A stretch of 64,000 nucleotides of DNA from Pseudomonadales bacterium (GCA_041395945.1 JAWKZN010000002.1:682001-746000); one strand, 5' to 3'. Counted from the first letter of the stretch, positions 44,582 to 54,470 are shown. Translations and numbers: made by a program. The notes: a model not told the origin generated them from the letters alone.

Positions 44582-44739
44582 GACCTGCCCTGTGCGGTTT
44601 CATCTGCCAGTTGTCCGCGCCGCTCTGCGAAATCGGCTCGAGTCCTTGCGTCGACGGGTGCGGCGAATCTAACGATCACCGCTGACAACCGTGGACCCGA
44701 TATCGACCTTCACGCTGACAACTTCCATGCGGCGTCCTC

Positions 44740-45468
44740 TCATTGCACCCAGTTGATCGACTCCAGATGCGCCTTCAATCGCGTCAATGTCGGGAATCGC
44801 TCGATGATGAGTGAGTGCTTCAATCCACGACAGATCGCTTTCACCTCGGCGGGCTGCTTTGCATAGTGCCGCGCGCCACCGAGGCTGTCATAAAAAATTC
44901 TGATCACATCAACAACGTCACCACGCATCTGGGAACGTCGACTGCCCTGCTGATGAAAAAAATCCAGAACTTTGATATCGAAGGTCAGTCCGAATTTCGC
45001 CACGATCACATTCTCTGTGTGCAGATCTCCGTGGTATTCACCGGCGGCATGAACGGCTTCCAGGCCACAGGTGATCGCGTAGAGAAGATGAAGGCCCGCC
45101 AGGGTGGAAAGTCGTTGACCCGGTTGTCGAGCGAGGAATCTGGCCAGCGCCTCACCCGGCGCATAGTCGAACACGATATAGGTCACTGTTGCACCGCGCA
45201 CCCGGGTCGTACCCTGCACGTGGTACTGGATGATGATCGGGCAGTGGCGCAGTGCATGCAGTTTGCGTGCATAGCGCTTCGATGCCTCACCTTCGAGATT
45301 GCGATGGGGGAAGAACAGCTTCAGGGCTCTCTCGATCCCGGTATCGCACTCGCGGACAAGATACACCTCACCTTCCCAGCCACTGCCCAGGTGATCGAGA
45401 ATCTCGAATCTTCCGGAAATCACCCGCCCTGGTCTGAAACCAAAGGCCTTTATTCTAGGCTCAGTCAC
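44740..45468 (-). CDS. protein-kinase-fold protein
   Basis: The protein has 242 residues. It shows a Gly-rich loop GSGWEGEVYLV at 28-38, the ATP lysine K50 in RALKLFF, the catalytic loop H146-G-D148-L-H-T-E-N153, and D169-F-F in place of DFG. Essential kinase residues are present, so it is probably active towards protein, sugar or lipid. It lacks an extracellular domain. The start is a GTG at 45468, with GAGGG just upstream. It follows a 145-base divergent spacer to the MHS transporter gene. Confidence 0.82.
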   Translation of the reverse strand: MTEPRIKAFGFRPGRVISGRFEILDHLGSGWEGEVYLVRECDTGIERALKLFFPHRNLEGEASKRYARKLHALRHCPIIIQYHVQGTTRVRGATVTYIVFDYAPGEALARFLARQPGQRLSTLAGLHLLYAITCGLEAVHAAGEYHGDLHTENVIVAKFGLTFDIKVLDFFHQQGSRRSQMRGDVVDVIRIFYDSLGGARHYAKQPAEVKAICRGLKHSLIIERFPTLTRLKAHLESINWVQ

Positions 45469-45613
45469 CTGCCCTCACAGTGGCGAGACATTTTCTGCAA
45501 GGGTTGGATTATCGCGGCTGATTCGAATCTGACAAGCGAAAAAACTCATCAGAAAACGCCCGCTGGCAGGCAGGGGAGCCATCTGCGACCATCGTCGGAC
45601 CGGAGGAGGAAGT

Positions 45614-47020
45614 ATGGTCGATACAGCTCGCAGAACAGATACCATTGCCGCGCCTGAAAGTTCGATGCGACGACTCGCAAGCACTGCGCTCGCCGGCACC
45701 AGTATCGAGTGGTACGACTTTTTCCTCTACGGGACCGCCGCCGCTCTGGTCTTCCCGGGACTCTTCTTTCCCCCGGACATTCCACCACTGGTCGCCCTGC
45801 TGGCCTCTTTCAGCACCTTTGCCGTCGGTTTCCTCGCGCGGCCGATCGGCGGCATCCTGTTCGGACATTTTGGCGACCGGGCCGGACGCAAGACCGCTCT
45901 GGTTACTGCACTGCTCATGATGGGCGGGGCAACCACCCTGATCGGCTGCCTGCCGTCCTACGCGAGTGCCGGCGCACTGGCGCCCCTGCTGCTTGTAGTC
46001 CTCCGGTTCATCCAGGGGCTGGCCATCGGAGGGCAATGGGGAGGTGCCATGCTGCTGGTCACCGAGAGCGCACCTTCGAATCGACGCGGCTTCTACGGCG
46101 CCTTCGCTCAGGCGGGTGCACCAGTGGGTGTCATTCTCGCAAATCTGGCGTTTCTGCTGGTGAGCACCAACCTGCCTGAAGAAGCGTTCATGTCCTGGGG
46201 CTGGCGTCTGCCCTTTATCGCCAGTGTGGTGCTGATCGGATTGAGCATCTATGTGCAACTGCATCTCGAGGACACACCGGCCTTCAAAAAGCTCAAGAGT
46301 CTGCAGACCGCGCAGAATCAGAGCGTCTTGCGGACATCTCAACCGGGCGCAGCGCAGACCACACCATCCCGCGACCCGGCGCCTGTCAGCTCACCCGTGC
46401 TCGAAGCGATCCGCCTCTACCCGAGACAGATCATGCTCGCAGCTGGTGCTTTTCTCGCCGTGCAGGTGACCTTCTACATCCTGATCGCCTTCGTGATTGC
46501 CTATGGCACCAATCCGGACGCCCTCAACCTGCCCCGCAATACCATGCTCTGGGCGGTGCTGATCGGATCCGTCGTGCAGATTCCGGTGCTTTTCGCCTCA
46601 GCCGCCTGGTCAGATCGCCACGGCCGCAAGGGGATCTACATGCTCGGCGCCATTCTCGGCGGCATCTGGGCCTTCTTTCTGTTCCCGCTGATCGATACCG
46701 GCGAGTTCCTGTGGATTGCGGTGTCGATAGCCGCCGGACAGGCATTTCTGTCGATGATGTACGGTCCCCAGGCTGCTTTCCTGGCAGAGCTGTTTTCCAC
46801 AAGGGTGCGTTACTCAGGCGTTTCGCTCGGTTATCAGCTTGGCGCCATCCTCGGCGGTGCACTTGCCCCCATGATCGCCACCGCTCTGCTCGCCGAATTC
46901 GGCAACACGTTCTATATCTCGGTCTACATGGCAGTTGCGGGCGCGTTGACCCTGATTTCAGTCGTGTTCCTCAGTGAGACCTACAAAAGTGATCTCAACG
47001 CAGTGGCGGAGTCAGGCTGA
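45614..47020 (+). CDS. MFS transporter, metabolite:H+ symporter (MHS) family
   Basis: The product has 468 residues and twelve helices. GTSIEWYDFFLYGTAAALVF in helix 1 and RPIGGILFGHFGDRAGRKTAL are hallmarks of the MHS family (ShiA, KgtP, ProP). An insertion between helices 6 and 7 (LKSLQTAQNQSVLRTSQPGA) is unusually long and polar. The substrate is likely an organic acid or related compound. Its TGA is directly followed by the ATG of the BVMO gene, so both are translated together. The start ATG follows GGAGGAGG. Confidence 0.9.
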   Translation: MVDTARRTDTIAAPESSMRRLASTALAGTSIEWYDFFLYGTAAALVFPGLFFPPDIPPLVALLASFSTFAVGFLARPIGGILFGHFGDRAGRKTALVTALLMMGGATTLIGCLPSYASAGALAPLLLVVLRFIQGLAIGGQWGGAMLLVTESAPSNRRGFYGAFAQAGAPVGVILANLAFLLVSTNLPEEAFMSWGWRLPFIASVVLIGLSIYVQLHLEDTPAFKKLKSLQTAQNQSVLRTSQPGAAQTTPSRDPAPVSSPVLEAIRLYPRQIMLAAGAFLAVQVTFYILIAFVIAYGTNPDALNLPRNTMLWAVLIGSVVQIPVLFASAAWSDRHGRKGIYMLGAILGGIWAFFLFPLIDTGEFLWIAVSIAAGQAFLSMMYGPQAAFLAELFSTRVRYSGVSLGYQLGAILGGALAPMIATALLAEFGNTFYISVYMAVAGALTLISVVFLSETYKSDLNAVAESG

Positions 47021-48637
47021 ATGGACAGGCCCCTGGATGCGCTGATCATTGGTGCCGGCATATCGGGCATGTACCAGCTGCACCTGTTGCGCAGCCGCGG
47101 ATTACGGGTGCAGGTGTTCGAAGCGGGTGATGATATCGGCGGCACCTGGTACTGGAATCGCTATCCGGGTGCCCGTTTCGACTCGGAGAGCTACAGTTAC
47201 GGCTATTCATTTTCAACGGAGATTCTCGAGCACTGGGAGTGGAGCGAGCATTTCTCAGCCCAACCCGAAACGCTGCGTTATCTGCACTTCGTTGCCGATC
47301 GGCTCGATCTGCGCAGGGACATTCATTTCGGGATGCGCGTCGTGCGTGCGACCTGGCAGGAGACTGAGGGCTGCTGGGAGATCGGCTTCGAAAACGGTGA
47401 AAGCACGCGATCCCGCCTGCTCATCAGCGCAATCGGCGTCCTGTCTGCAGCCACCCTGCCTGATCTACCGGGTGTTGGCAGTTTCAAAGGACCCGCCTAT
47501 CACACCGGCCTGTGGCCGCATGAGCACGTGGATTTCCAGGACAAACGGGTTGCCGTAATCGGTACCGGAGCGACCGGTGTCCAGCTGATCCAGGAAGTCG
47601 CGAAGACCGCCCGCTCCCTGACTGTTTTTCAGCGCCGGCCCAACTGGTGTGCGCCTCTGAAAAACAGTCCCATCGATGCAGCCACTCAGCAGCGCATCAA
47701 GGCCAGCTACGCTGAGATCTTCGCCCGTTGCGCCGAGACACACGGCGGGTTCCTGCACGGATCGGATCCGCGCAATGCGCTCGAAGTCAGCGACGAGGAG
47801 CGTCTGGCCGTCTATGAACGGCTCTACAACGAGCCGGGCTTCGGCATCTGGATGGGAAACTTCCGGGACATCCTCATCGATGCAGCGGCCAACGCAACCA
47901 TCAGCGGGTTCGTGGCGCAGAAAATCCGCGACCGTGTAAGGGATCCGGCCCTCGCGGAGAAGCTCATTCCCCGCGATCACGGTTTCGGCACGCGACGCGT
48001 ACCGCTGGAAACCGGCTACTACGAGGTCTACAACCAGCCCAATGTCGAGCTGGTGGATCTGCGCGAAACCCCCATCGAGCGCATTACCGAACAGGGCATT
48101 GCCACCCGGGAAGGCGATGCGACGCACGAGCGCGCATTCGACATGATCATCTACGCAACCGGCTTCGATGCGGTCACCGGTTCATTCGACCGCATGGACA
48201 TCCGCGGTTGCGCGGGTCTCACCCTGCGTGAGAAATGGTCCGAAGGTCCGAGTACCCTGCTGGGCATCGCGACCCGCAGTTTTCCCAACCTGTTCACCCT
48301 TGTCGGCCCTCACAACGCCGCCACCTTCTGCAACATGCCCCGCTGTATCGAACAGAATGTGGAATGGGTGACTGCACTGATCGATCACATGCGTGCGGAG
48401 GGCCTGCAGCGGGTTGAAGCTTCGGCGGCGGCGGAGTCCGCATGGACCGTCCATGTCCATGAAACCGCCGAGCGCATGCTGTTTACCCGGATCGATTCCT
48501 GGTTCATGGGTATCAATTCCAATGTACCCGGCAGGCAGCAGCGCAGATTTCTGGTCTATGCCGGCGGCGCGCCCACCTACCGGGAAATGTGTGAAACGGA
48601 GGCGGCTTCGGGCTATCAGGGATTCGAGTTCGCCTGA
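47021..48637 (+). CDS. Baeyer-Villiger monooxygenase (FAD-dependent)
   Basis: The 538-residue product has the FAD motif IIGAGISGMYQLHLLRSRG at the N-terminus, DIGGTWYWNRYPGARFDSES, the type I BVMO fingerprint F155-K-G-P-A-Y-H-T-G-L-W-P166, and the NADPH motif VIGTGATGVQLIQEVA. RLDLRRDIHF and the C-terminal GGAPTYREMCE also match cyclohexanone or steroid monooxygenase relatives. It inserts oxygen next to a carbonyl, turning ketones into esters or lactones. Direct adjacency to the MHS transporter suggests a shared substrate. Confidence 0.93.
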   Translation: MDRPLDALIIGAGISGMYQLHLLRSRGLRVQVFEAGDDIGGTWYWNRYPGARFDSESYSYGYSFSTEILEHWEWSEHFSAQPETLRYLHFVADRLDLRRDIHFGMRVVRATWQETEGCWEIGFENGESTRSRLLISAIGVLSAATLPDLPGVGSFKGPAYHTGLWPHEHVDFQDKRVAVIGTGATGVQLIQEVAKTARSLTVFQRRPNWCAPLKNSPIDAATQQRIKASYAEIFARCAETHGGFLHGSDPRNALEVSDEERLAVYERLYNEPGFGIWMGNFRDILIDAAANATISGFVAQKIRDRVRDPALAEKLIPRDHGFGTRRVPLETGYYEVYNQPNVELVDLRETPIERITEQGIATREGDATHERAFDMIIYATGFDAVTGSFDRMDIRGCAGLTLREKWSEGPSTLLGIATRSFPNLFTLVGPHNAATFCNMPRCIEQNVEWVTALIDHMRAEGLQRVEASAAAESAWTVHVHETAERMLFTRIDSWFMGINSNVPGRQQRRFLVYAGGAPTYREMCETEAASGYQGFEFA

Positions 48638-48742
48638 TCTTCCCCCTGCCCGGGCAGGTGGGTCCGTTCAGCAGGATCGGGTACCCTGACTGTCCGATTT
48701 CGAGACGACCGGGGCTGGCGCCGGAGCTGGCGCCGCAATTCG

Positions 48743-49861
48743 ATGAAAGCTACCGCTTCCCTGTTCCGATGGGTATTTTTTCCCGGTGGGTTCATTGCCG
48801 CCGTTGTCCTGACCCTCCTTCTGGCTGCCAGTCCCGCACGGGCCTGCCGCTGCGCGCAGCAGGATCTTGCAGACTATTTTCACGCCGCCCGGGAAGTCGT
48901 GATGACCCGGTTGACGCATTGGGATCCGGTCGCAGACGGGACAGGGCAACTGACCCTGCACATGGAACTGGTCGCTCCCGCCTACCGGACAACGCGCGAT
49001 CCTGTGCCTGACACCGGTGATCGCATTGCCTACCGCACTGCGGACAACTCGGCCGCCTGCGGCTTGCCCGCATCACCCGGCGCGGTGTACCTGCTGTTCG
49101 CCCAGTCAGACGGCAGCGATCGGGAGAACGCGCCACTACAGGTAAACGGCTGCGACGGCAGCCGCATCATCCTCCCTGTCGATGGCAGCGAACCTGGCGG
49201 CATTCAGGATGTACCACCGCGCTTCGTCGTTCAGCAGTTAAACGGCCTCGCCGGCCTGGCACTCCTGCGCAACATCGCACTGCACCACCCGAACCCCGCC
49301 GACATCGGCAACAGCAGCCTGATCGGCCTGCTGGACATCGCGGGTTTCAGCCACGCCGGCCACGCTCTGCTCTACGAAATGCCGTCGACTGCCCGTGGTA
49401 CACCCGTGCGGGTCAGCGGATATGCCGACCTCGAGACGCGCGAGGTCTCCTACGAAACACCGGCTGCCGTCGTCTTTGCTCAGATCAACGGCTGGTATCG
49501 GCTCAGGCTGGCGGATGGCGGATTCGGCTGGCTGCCGCCGGACTTCGCCGGTACCTATTTCCCCTATGCGGAACTTCCCATCCGCCGGCTGGCTTATCTG
49601 CCACTACCCTGGCATGGCTTTCTCTGGCCCGAGGCCGGCGCCGGTCTGCCGATCCGTGAAGCCATACCGACAGACCGGCGCGAACAGGCCATTGAGGTGC
49701 TCGAAAGCACCAGAATCGCTGACTCACTGTGGTTTCGCATCCGGATCCTGAAAGAGGATCCCTGCGAAGGCGGAACCACAGGTTCTGGAGTCACCGGCTG
49801 GATTCCCGCCTATCGCGAAGATGGCCAACCAAGCCTCTGGTACTACTCCCGCGGGTGCTGA
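48743..49861 (+). CDS. secreted protein with TIMP/NTR-like N-terminus
   Basis: The 372-residue protein has a signal peptide ending ASPARA followed by a mature Cys-Arg-Cys start (CRCAQQDLADYFHAAREVV). A mature N-terminal C-x-C is the key feature of TIMP and other netrin-like domains, where the cysteine amine chelates a protease metal. The N-terminal 120 residues carry further cysteines (AACGLPAS, VNGCDGSR). The C-terminal region is SH3-like, with VSGYADLETREVSYETPAAV and WFRIRILKEDPC. I do not recognise a full-length family; the TIMP link is inference. Confidence 0.7.
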   Translation: MKATASLFRWVFFPGGFIAAVVLTLLLAASPARACRCAQQDLADYFHAAREVVMTRLTHWDPVADGTGQLTLHMELVAPAYRTTRDPVPDTGDRIAYRTADNSAACGLPASPGAVYLLFAQSDGSDRENAPLQVNGCDGSRIILPVDGSEPGGIQDVPPRFVVQQLNGLAGLALLRNIALHHPNPADIGNSSLIGLLDIAGFSHAGHALLYEMPSTARGTPVRVSGYADLETREVSYETPAAVVFAQINGWYRLRLADGGFGWLPPDFAGTYFPYAELPIRRLAYLPLPWHGFLWPEAGAGLPIREAIPTDRREQAIEVLESTRIADSLWFRIRILKEDPCEGGTTGSGVTGWIPAYREDGQPSLWYYSRGC

Positions 49862-49949
49862 GTTCAGACAAGGCCTGTTCCCGGACTTGCAATGGCGGCC
49901 GGGATCGAAGTAAAACCCGGGGACCGCGTATCAGAACGGTGAAGTGACA

Positions 49950-51404
49950 ATGCGTCTATCGACGTCACGCTTACAGTGTGCGGCCATCGCGCTGTTTCTG
50001 CTTTCCTTCCCGGCGGCTGGCGAATTTATCGGCCTGGACTTCGGCCCTGGCGACACGCCACCGAACTGGAACGCGATAACCCGAAACGGGCAGTACAGTC
50101 AGCTCAAAAACGCCGACGGGATGCCTACTGCTGTTTCGCTGACCATTCTGCATGCCGGTACTCCGTACAGCGTCACCGCCACGGCGAGCACCCTGCCGCG
50201 CTCTGCCCCGGGTCTCAGCGCCATAGATGGAAATCTCTATGAATTCGGCGGCACGTTCGAAGCCGTACTGGGCGGTCTGGTGCCGGGGGCAGAATACGAC
50301 TTCTATCTGTTCGGACTGCGCAGTGGTGCATCCCTGCGTCAGGATGTGCGGGTAACGGGTGCGAACGCTCTGAAGTTCACGCAACAGGCCGGGGACGGGG
50401 TGCTTGCGATCAACGATCAGCAGGGCAGCGCCGATCGCGACCTGGAAAGCTACGCCAGAACAGTCATGGCATCCGCTTCCGGCACTCTGGATCTCAGAGT
50501 CACTGGCCGCGGCCCATCCGGCAGTCCATTCGTGATCGCCGGCCTGGCGCTGGGGCAGTCTGACGCATCCGGCACTTCTACAAGCCCGGCTACAGGCCCG
50601 ACCGCGCAGTCTGCTGCTGCAGTAGCGGTGGAACCCGCCGTATCACCGGCCACCCAGCCCCCCACACCCCGACCCACTCCGAACGGACCTGATGTGCTGG
50701 GCATGTCACTCGGCATGACACTGGAACAGGCCATGTCCATAGCTCAGGCTGCAATCCCCCGCATGCCACTGAAATCATTCGACACGGATGTCGGGTCCAT
50801 ATGGGGAACGCGGATTCGCGGAATGCGGTATACGGCAGGATTTACGGGCAGATACAACGATCAGACCACAAACGAGAAGATTGCAGTCGCCGGGTTCGCC
50901 CCCCCGCGCGACGGCTACGTGGGCGCCATCGGGCGCACCTCTTACCTCGGTGACATGCTGTACAGTGATCTGCGCGGATCCCTTATCGAGAAGTACGGCC
51001 CACCGCTCTATGAGGGCGAGCCGGGCAGTATGCGCAATGTAGGAAGTTACTTTCTGTCCTGGAGCCGTGATCCTGACGGCAATCCGTTGACCGATCCGGA
51101 GGCGATCAAAGCCTGCTCGAGAAGCGGCAACAACGATGCAGAAGATCTCGCACCGGCAGTCATGTACCTTTCAGACACCAAGGTGCAGTTCAACGGTCAG
51201 TATGACCGTTGCGGATTCACCATGGTGGTGTACGCAATGCCCCAGGATCTTCTCTCACTTGTACGCTCCTACAGCATCGTGCTCTATGACCTCAACGAAA
51301 TCCGCAAGGCAAACGCTGAAACCATCGCTGTCACGGAGCAGCAGGCCCAGGAAATCCGCTCCGAACGGGAGAAATCCGCACAAGGCAGGAAGCCCAGGCT
51401 CTAG
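49950..51404 (+). CDS. secreted two-domain protein of unknown function
   Basis: The 484-residue protein has a signal peptide ending FPAAGEF. The first 190 residues (GLDFGPGDTPPNWNAIT, GLSAIDGNLYEFGGTFEAVL, VPGAEYDFYLFGLRSGA) look like a beta-sandwich resembling carbohydrate-binding or malectin-like domains. A Thr/Pro/Ser/Ala-rich linker (about residues 200-240) follows, then a domain starting DVLGMSLGMTLEQAMSIAQ with two cysteines. The C-terminus is a charged helix. I cannot assign a function. The ATG at 49950 follows GGTGAAG. Confidence 0.65.
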   Translation: MRLSTSRLQCAAIALFLLSFPAAGEFIGLDFGPGDTPPNWNAITRNGQYSQLKNADGMPTAVSLTILHAGTPYSVTATASTLPRSAPGLSAIDGNLYEFGGTFEAVLGGLVPGAEYDFYLFGLRSGASLRQDVRVTGANALKFTQQAGDGVLAINDQQGSADRDLESYARTVMASASGTLDLRVTGRGPSGSPFVIAGLALGQSDASGTSTSPATGPTAQSAAAVAVEPAVSPATQPPTPRPTPNGPDVLGMSLGMTLEQAMSIAQAAIPRMPLKSFDTDVGSIWGTRIRGMRYTAGFTGRYNDQTTNEKIAVAGFAPPRDGYVGAIGRTSYLGDMLYSDLRGSLIEKYGPPLYEGEPGSMRNVGSYFLSWSRDPDGNPLTDPEAIKACSRSGNNDAEDLAPAVMYLSDTKVQFNGQYDRCGFTMVVYAMPQDLLSLVRSYSIVLYDLNEIRKANAETIAVTEQQAQEIRSEREKSAQGRKPRL

Positions 51405-51469
51405 AGAGCCTTTACGGCCACCTGCTGCCCCGGCAGTATGGCCGACCTGAAGAATCTGTTGAGCACAAG

Positions 51470-52693
51470 GTGACCACGGGGCCAGAAACCAGGGCGAGCA
51501 CCGCGACTCTGGCCGTTGACATGGCGGACCCGGCCCGGTGCGTGATGACTCTGGGCGGAGACTGGCTGCTCGGCTCACCCCTGCCCGACCTCAGCCGTGA
51601 ACTCGAAGCGCTCAATCTCGACAACTCCCGGCCCGTGGCGGGGGAATCCGATACGGCAACCGAAACAAAAGGCGCAGAAAGAGATTCCTCCGCCGCTGCA
51701 GTGACACTGGCTTTCGATACCGGGGCTCTGGGAGAGTGGGATACCGGTCTGCTCACCGAACTGGTCAGCGTCCACAAGCTTGCCGCACACGCCGGTCTGG
51801 ATCTCGACACCGAAGGACTCCCCGAAGGCGCACGCCGGCTTCTTCAGCTGGCCTTCACCGTGGCCGCCAAAGAGGATGCCCAGCGCAGATCCGGGCAGCA
51901 GGGTTTTCTCGCCCACCTCGGAGAAGGGGCATTGAATGTCTGGAAGAGCAGCCGCGACCTGCTGGAATTCTTCGGACTCCTGATCCAGTCCTTCTCGCGC
52001 ATATTCCGCGGCACAGGCACCTGCTTCCGGCAGGATGTGTTCCTGCAGATTCAGCAGGCCGGGATAGAAGCCCTGCCCATCGTCAGCATCATCAGCCTGC
52101 TGATCGGCATGATCTTCGCCTTCGTGGGGGTGATGCAGCTCAACAACTTCGGCGCCGGTATCTACACCGCCGATCTCGTCGCGGTGGCCATGTTCCGTGA
52201 GATCGCCGCCATCATCACTGCCATCATCATGGCTGGCCGCACAGGCGCTGCATACGCAGCGGAAATCGGCACCATGAAAGTCAACGAAGAAGTCGACGCC
52301 CTCACCACACTGGGCTTCAATCCCATCGACTATCTGGTCTCCCCCAGGGTGATCGCGCTGGTGACCATGATGCCCCTGCTGACGCTCTATTCGAGCCTGA
52401 TGGGCATCGTCGGTGGCAGCCTGGTGGGCCTGAGTATGCTCGACGTCACCCTGATACAGTACACCGAGCAGACCATCAGCTCGGTGAGCTTCAACTATCT
52501 CTTTGGTGGGCTGTTCAAGGCTGTCGTCTACGGTGCGCTCGTTGCCATCGCCGGCTGCATGCAGGGCATGGCCTGCGGCAACAGCGCGATGGCTGTGGGT
52601 GTGGCGACCACCAAGGCAGTGGTCATGGGCATCGTACTGATTGTCGTGAGTGCGTCCATTCTCACCGTGATCTACATCAACCTGGGCATCTGA
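51470..52693 (+). CDS. MlaE-type ABC permease with N-terminal STAS domain
   Basis: The product has 407 residues. Residues 10-125 form a STAS-like domain, with CVMTLGGDWLLGSPLPDL and a GLPEGARRLLQLAF end. From about residue 150 it is a MlaE/YrbE permease: GMIFAFVGVMQLNNFGAG, MAGRTGAAYAAEIGTMKVNEE, VDALTTLGFNPIDYLVSPR and a conserved C-terminal helix. Such permeases move phospholipids between membranes. In E. coli the STAS partner (MlaB) is a separate protein, but fusion is known elsewhere. The start is a GTG; an ATG at 51521 is also in frame. TGATG coupling joins it to the ATPase. Confidence 0.9.
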   Translation: MTTGPETRASTATLAVDMADPARCVMTLGGDWLLGSPLPDLSRELEALNLDNSRPVAGESDTATETKGAERDSSAAAVTLAFDTGALGEWDTGLLTELVSVHKLAAHAGLDLDTEGLPEGARRLLQLAFTVAAKEDAQRRSGQQGFLAHLGEGALNVWKSSRDLLEFFGLLIQSFSRIFRGTGTCFRQDVFLQIQQAGIEALPIVSIISLLIGMIFAFVGVMQLNNFGAGIYTADLVAVAMFREIAAIITAIIMAGRTGAAYAAEIGTMKVNEEVDALTTLGFNPIDYLVSPRVIALVTMMPLLTLYSSLMGIVGGSLVGLSMLDVTLIQYTEQTISSVSFNYLFGGLFKAVVYGALVAIAGCMQGMACGNSAMAVGVATTKAVVMGIVLIVVSASILTVIYINLGI

Positions 52694-53463
52694 TGACACA
52701 GGCGCACATCGAGGTAAAAGACCTGACCATTGCCTATGGTGACTTCGTCGTGCAGCGGGATCTCAACTTCACCGTCGCTCGAGGTGACATCTTCATCATT
52801 ATGGGTGGCAGCGGATGCGGGAAGAGCACGCTGCTGAAGTCGATGATCGGACTCAGGAAACCCGCGAAGGGTGACATTCTGTTCCAGGGCGAAAGCTACT
52901 GGGCCGCCAGTGAGGCGATGCGCGAGCAGATGAAACAGCGCTTCGGTACCCTGTTTCAGGCGGGAGCGCTCTGGTCCGGGATGACACTGGCAGAGAACAT
53001 CGCCCTGCCACTGCGCCAGTACACGGCGCTGAACGCGGCAACCATCAATGAGGTCTGCGCCTACAAACTGTCTCTGGTCGGCCTGGCCGGATTCGAGGAT
53101 TTCTACCCGAGCGAGATTTCCGGCGGCATGAAAAAGCGCGCAGCGCTGGCCCGGGCGATGGCCATGGATCCGGAGATCCTCTTCTTCGACGAACCATCCG
53201 CAGGCCTCGACCCGATCAGCGCCAAACTGCTCGATGATCTGATTCTCGAGCTCAGAGACAGCCTCGGGACCACAGTGGTCGTGGTTACCCACGAACTCGA
53301 GAGCATATTCACGATAGGCACCAACAGCGTGTTTCTGGATCCGGAGACCCGCACACAGCTTGCGACCGGCAACCCGCGTGAGCTGCGCGACCATCACAGC
53401 AATTTCGAAGTGCGCAATTTCCTGCGCCGCGGCACCGAACCCAGACAGCGAGAAAGCGCATGA
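52693..53463 (+). CDS. ABC transporter ATP-binding protein, MlaF-like
   Basis: The product has 256 residues. Walker A GGSGCGKST is at 38-46, the ABC signature is SGGMKKRAALARAM, Walker B is EILFFDEPSAGLDP and the switch histidine is in VVVTHELES. SGGMKKR rather than SGGQQQR is characteristic of MlaF/Mkl proteins. It drives lipid transport by the MCE system. It overlaps the permease gene by one base and the MCE gene by ATGA. Confidence 0.95.
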   Translation: MTQAHIEVKDLTIAYGDFVVQRDLNFTVARGDIFIIMGGSGCGKSTLLKSMIGLRKPAKGDILFQGESYWAASEAMREQMKQRFGTLFQAGALWSGMTLAENIALPLRQYTALNAATINEVCAYKLSLVGLAGFEDFYPSEISGGMKKRAALARAMAMDPEILFFDEPSAGLDPISAKLLDDLILELRDSLGTTVVVVTHELESIFTIGTNSVFLDPETRTQLATGNPRELRDHHSNFEVRNFLRRGTEPRQRESA

Positions 53464-54470
53464 GCAAGCAGGCCAGCCCGACACTCATCGGCGCCTTTGT
53501 GGTTGGCGCCCTCGCGCTGCTGACCGCGGCCATTCTGCTGTTCGGTGGCACCGAAATCTTCGCCCAGAAAACCCGCTTCGTGGCTTACTTTCCGGAATCC
53601 GTGAAGGGGCTCCGCACCAGCGCCAACGTGCTGTTTCGCGGAGTGCGCATCGGCTTCGTCGAGGAAATCCAGCTGGTCGGAGATGTGAACACACTGGAAA
53701 GTCAGGTGCAGGTGACCATGCGGATTTTTCCGGATCAGTTCCAGCTCACCCGTAACGGCATACCGATTACCGCCAGCACCCGGGAGTACTATTCCGCCCG
53801 GGAGCTGATCGATGCGGGTATGTATGCCCAGCTCGGCGTGGAGAGCTATGTGACCGGACAGCTGCTGGTGGAGGTGGATATACAGCCCGGAGTAAAGGGT
53901 GAACTGAGTGGCCACGACGGTCCGTTTCCGGAAATCCCCACAGTACCCAACGACATCCAGCAGATCGTCAATGACGTGCGGTCGTTCCTGGCCGAACTGC
54001 AGACGAAGATCGATGTCGACAGGCTGGCCCGCGATGTCCAGAGTGCGGTCAGCGGAGTCAGCGAGCTCGCCAATTCAGTCGATCTGCGGGAGGCCCTTGC
54101 CGGAATCAACCGGATCATCAATGCCGAAGACACCCAGGGTCTGCCGGGCCGGCTCCAGCAGACCCTCGCCAGTGCCGACAGCACCCTGAGTGATACCCGG
54201 GAATTCGTGAATCATGCCCGCGGCCGTGTGGATATGCTGTCCGCAGATCTGGAACCAGTGATCAGCCGGCTCAACACCACCCTCGAATCTGCGGAAGCCG
54301 CACTGAGAAATGCCGCACTCCAGCTCGAAGGAGATACCGAGCTGAGTTACAAACTCAACGGTACCCTTACCGAGATTGAAACGACTGTCCGCACGCTGAG
54401 GATCTTCTTTGACTACCTTGAGCGTAATCCCGAAGCGCTTCTGAGAGGCAAAGAAGGCGGCAAGGAATGA
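53460..54470 (+). CDS. MCE-domain (MlaD-like) substrate-binding protein
   Basis: The 336-residue protein has an N-terminal helix (TLIGAFVVGALALLTAAILLF) and one MCE domain (about residues 38-120, with FVAYFPESVKGLRTSANVLFRGVRIGFVEEI). A long C-terminal helical region (about 160-325) with heptad-like hydrophobics, such as LARDVQSAVSGVSELANSV, could reach across the periplasm. It should form a hexamer carrying lipid between membranes. Its length exceeds MlaD of E. coli (about 180 residues), closer to PqiB/YebT-like extended forms. Confidence 0.92.
   Translation: MSKQASPTLIGAFVVGALALLTAAILLFGGTEIFAQKTRFVAYFPESVKGLRTSANVLFRGVRIGFVEEIQLVGDVNTLESQVQVTMRIFPDQFQLTRNGIPITASTREYYSARELIDAGMYAQLGVESYVTGQLLVEVDIQPGVKGELSGHDGPFPEIPTVPNDIQQIVNDVRSFLAELQTKIDVDRLARDVQSAVSGVSELANSVDLREALAGINRIINAEDTQGLPGRLQQTLASADSTLSDTREFVNHARGRVDMLSADLEPVISRLNTTLESAEAALRNAALQLEGDTELSYKLNGTLTEIETTVRTLRIFFDYLERNPEALLRGKEGGKE

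Noticed and set aside
48645..48658. 14-base perfect palindrome after the BVMO gene
   Set aside because: It has no loop and no T tract, so it is not a convincing terminator.
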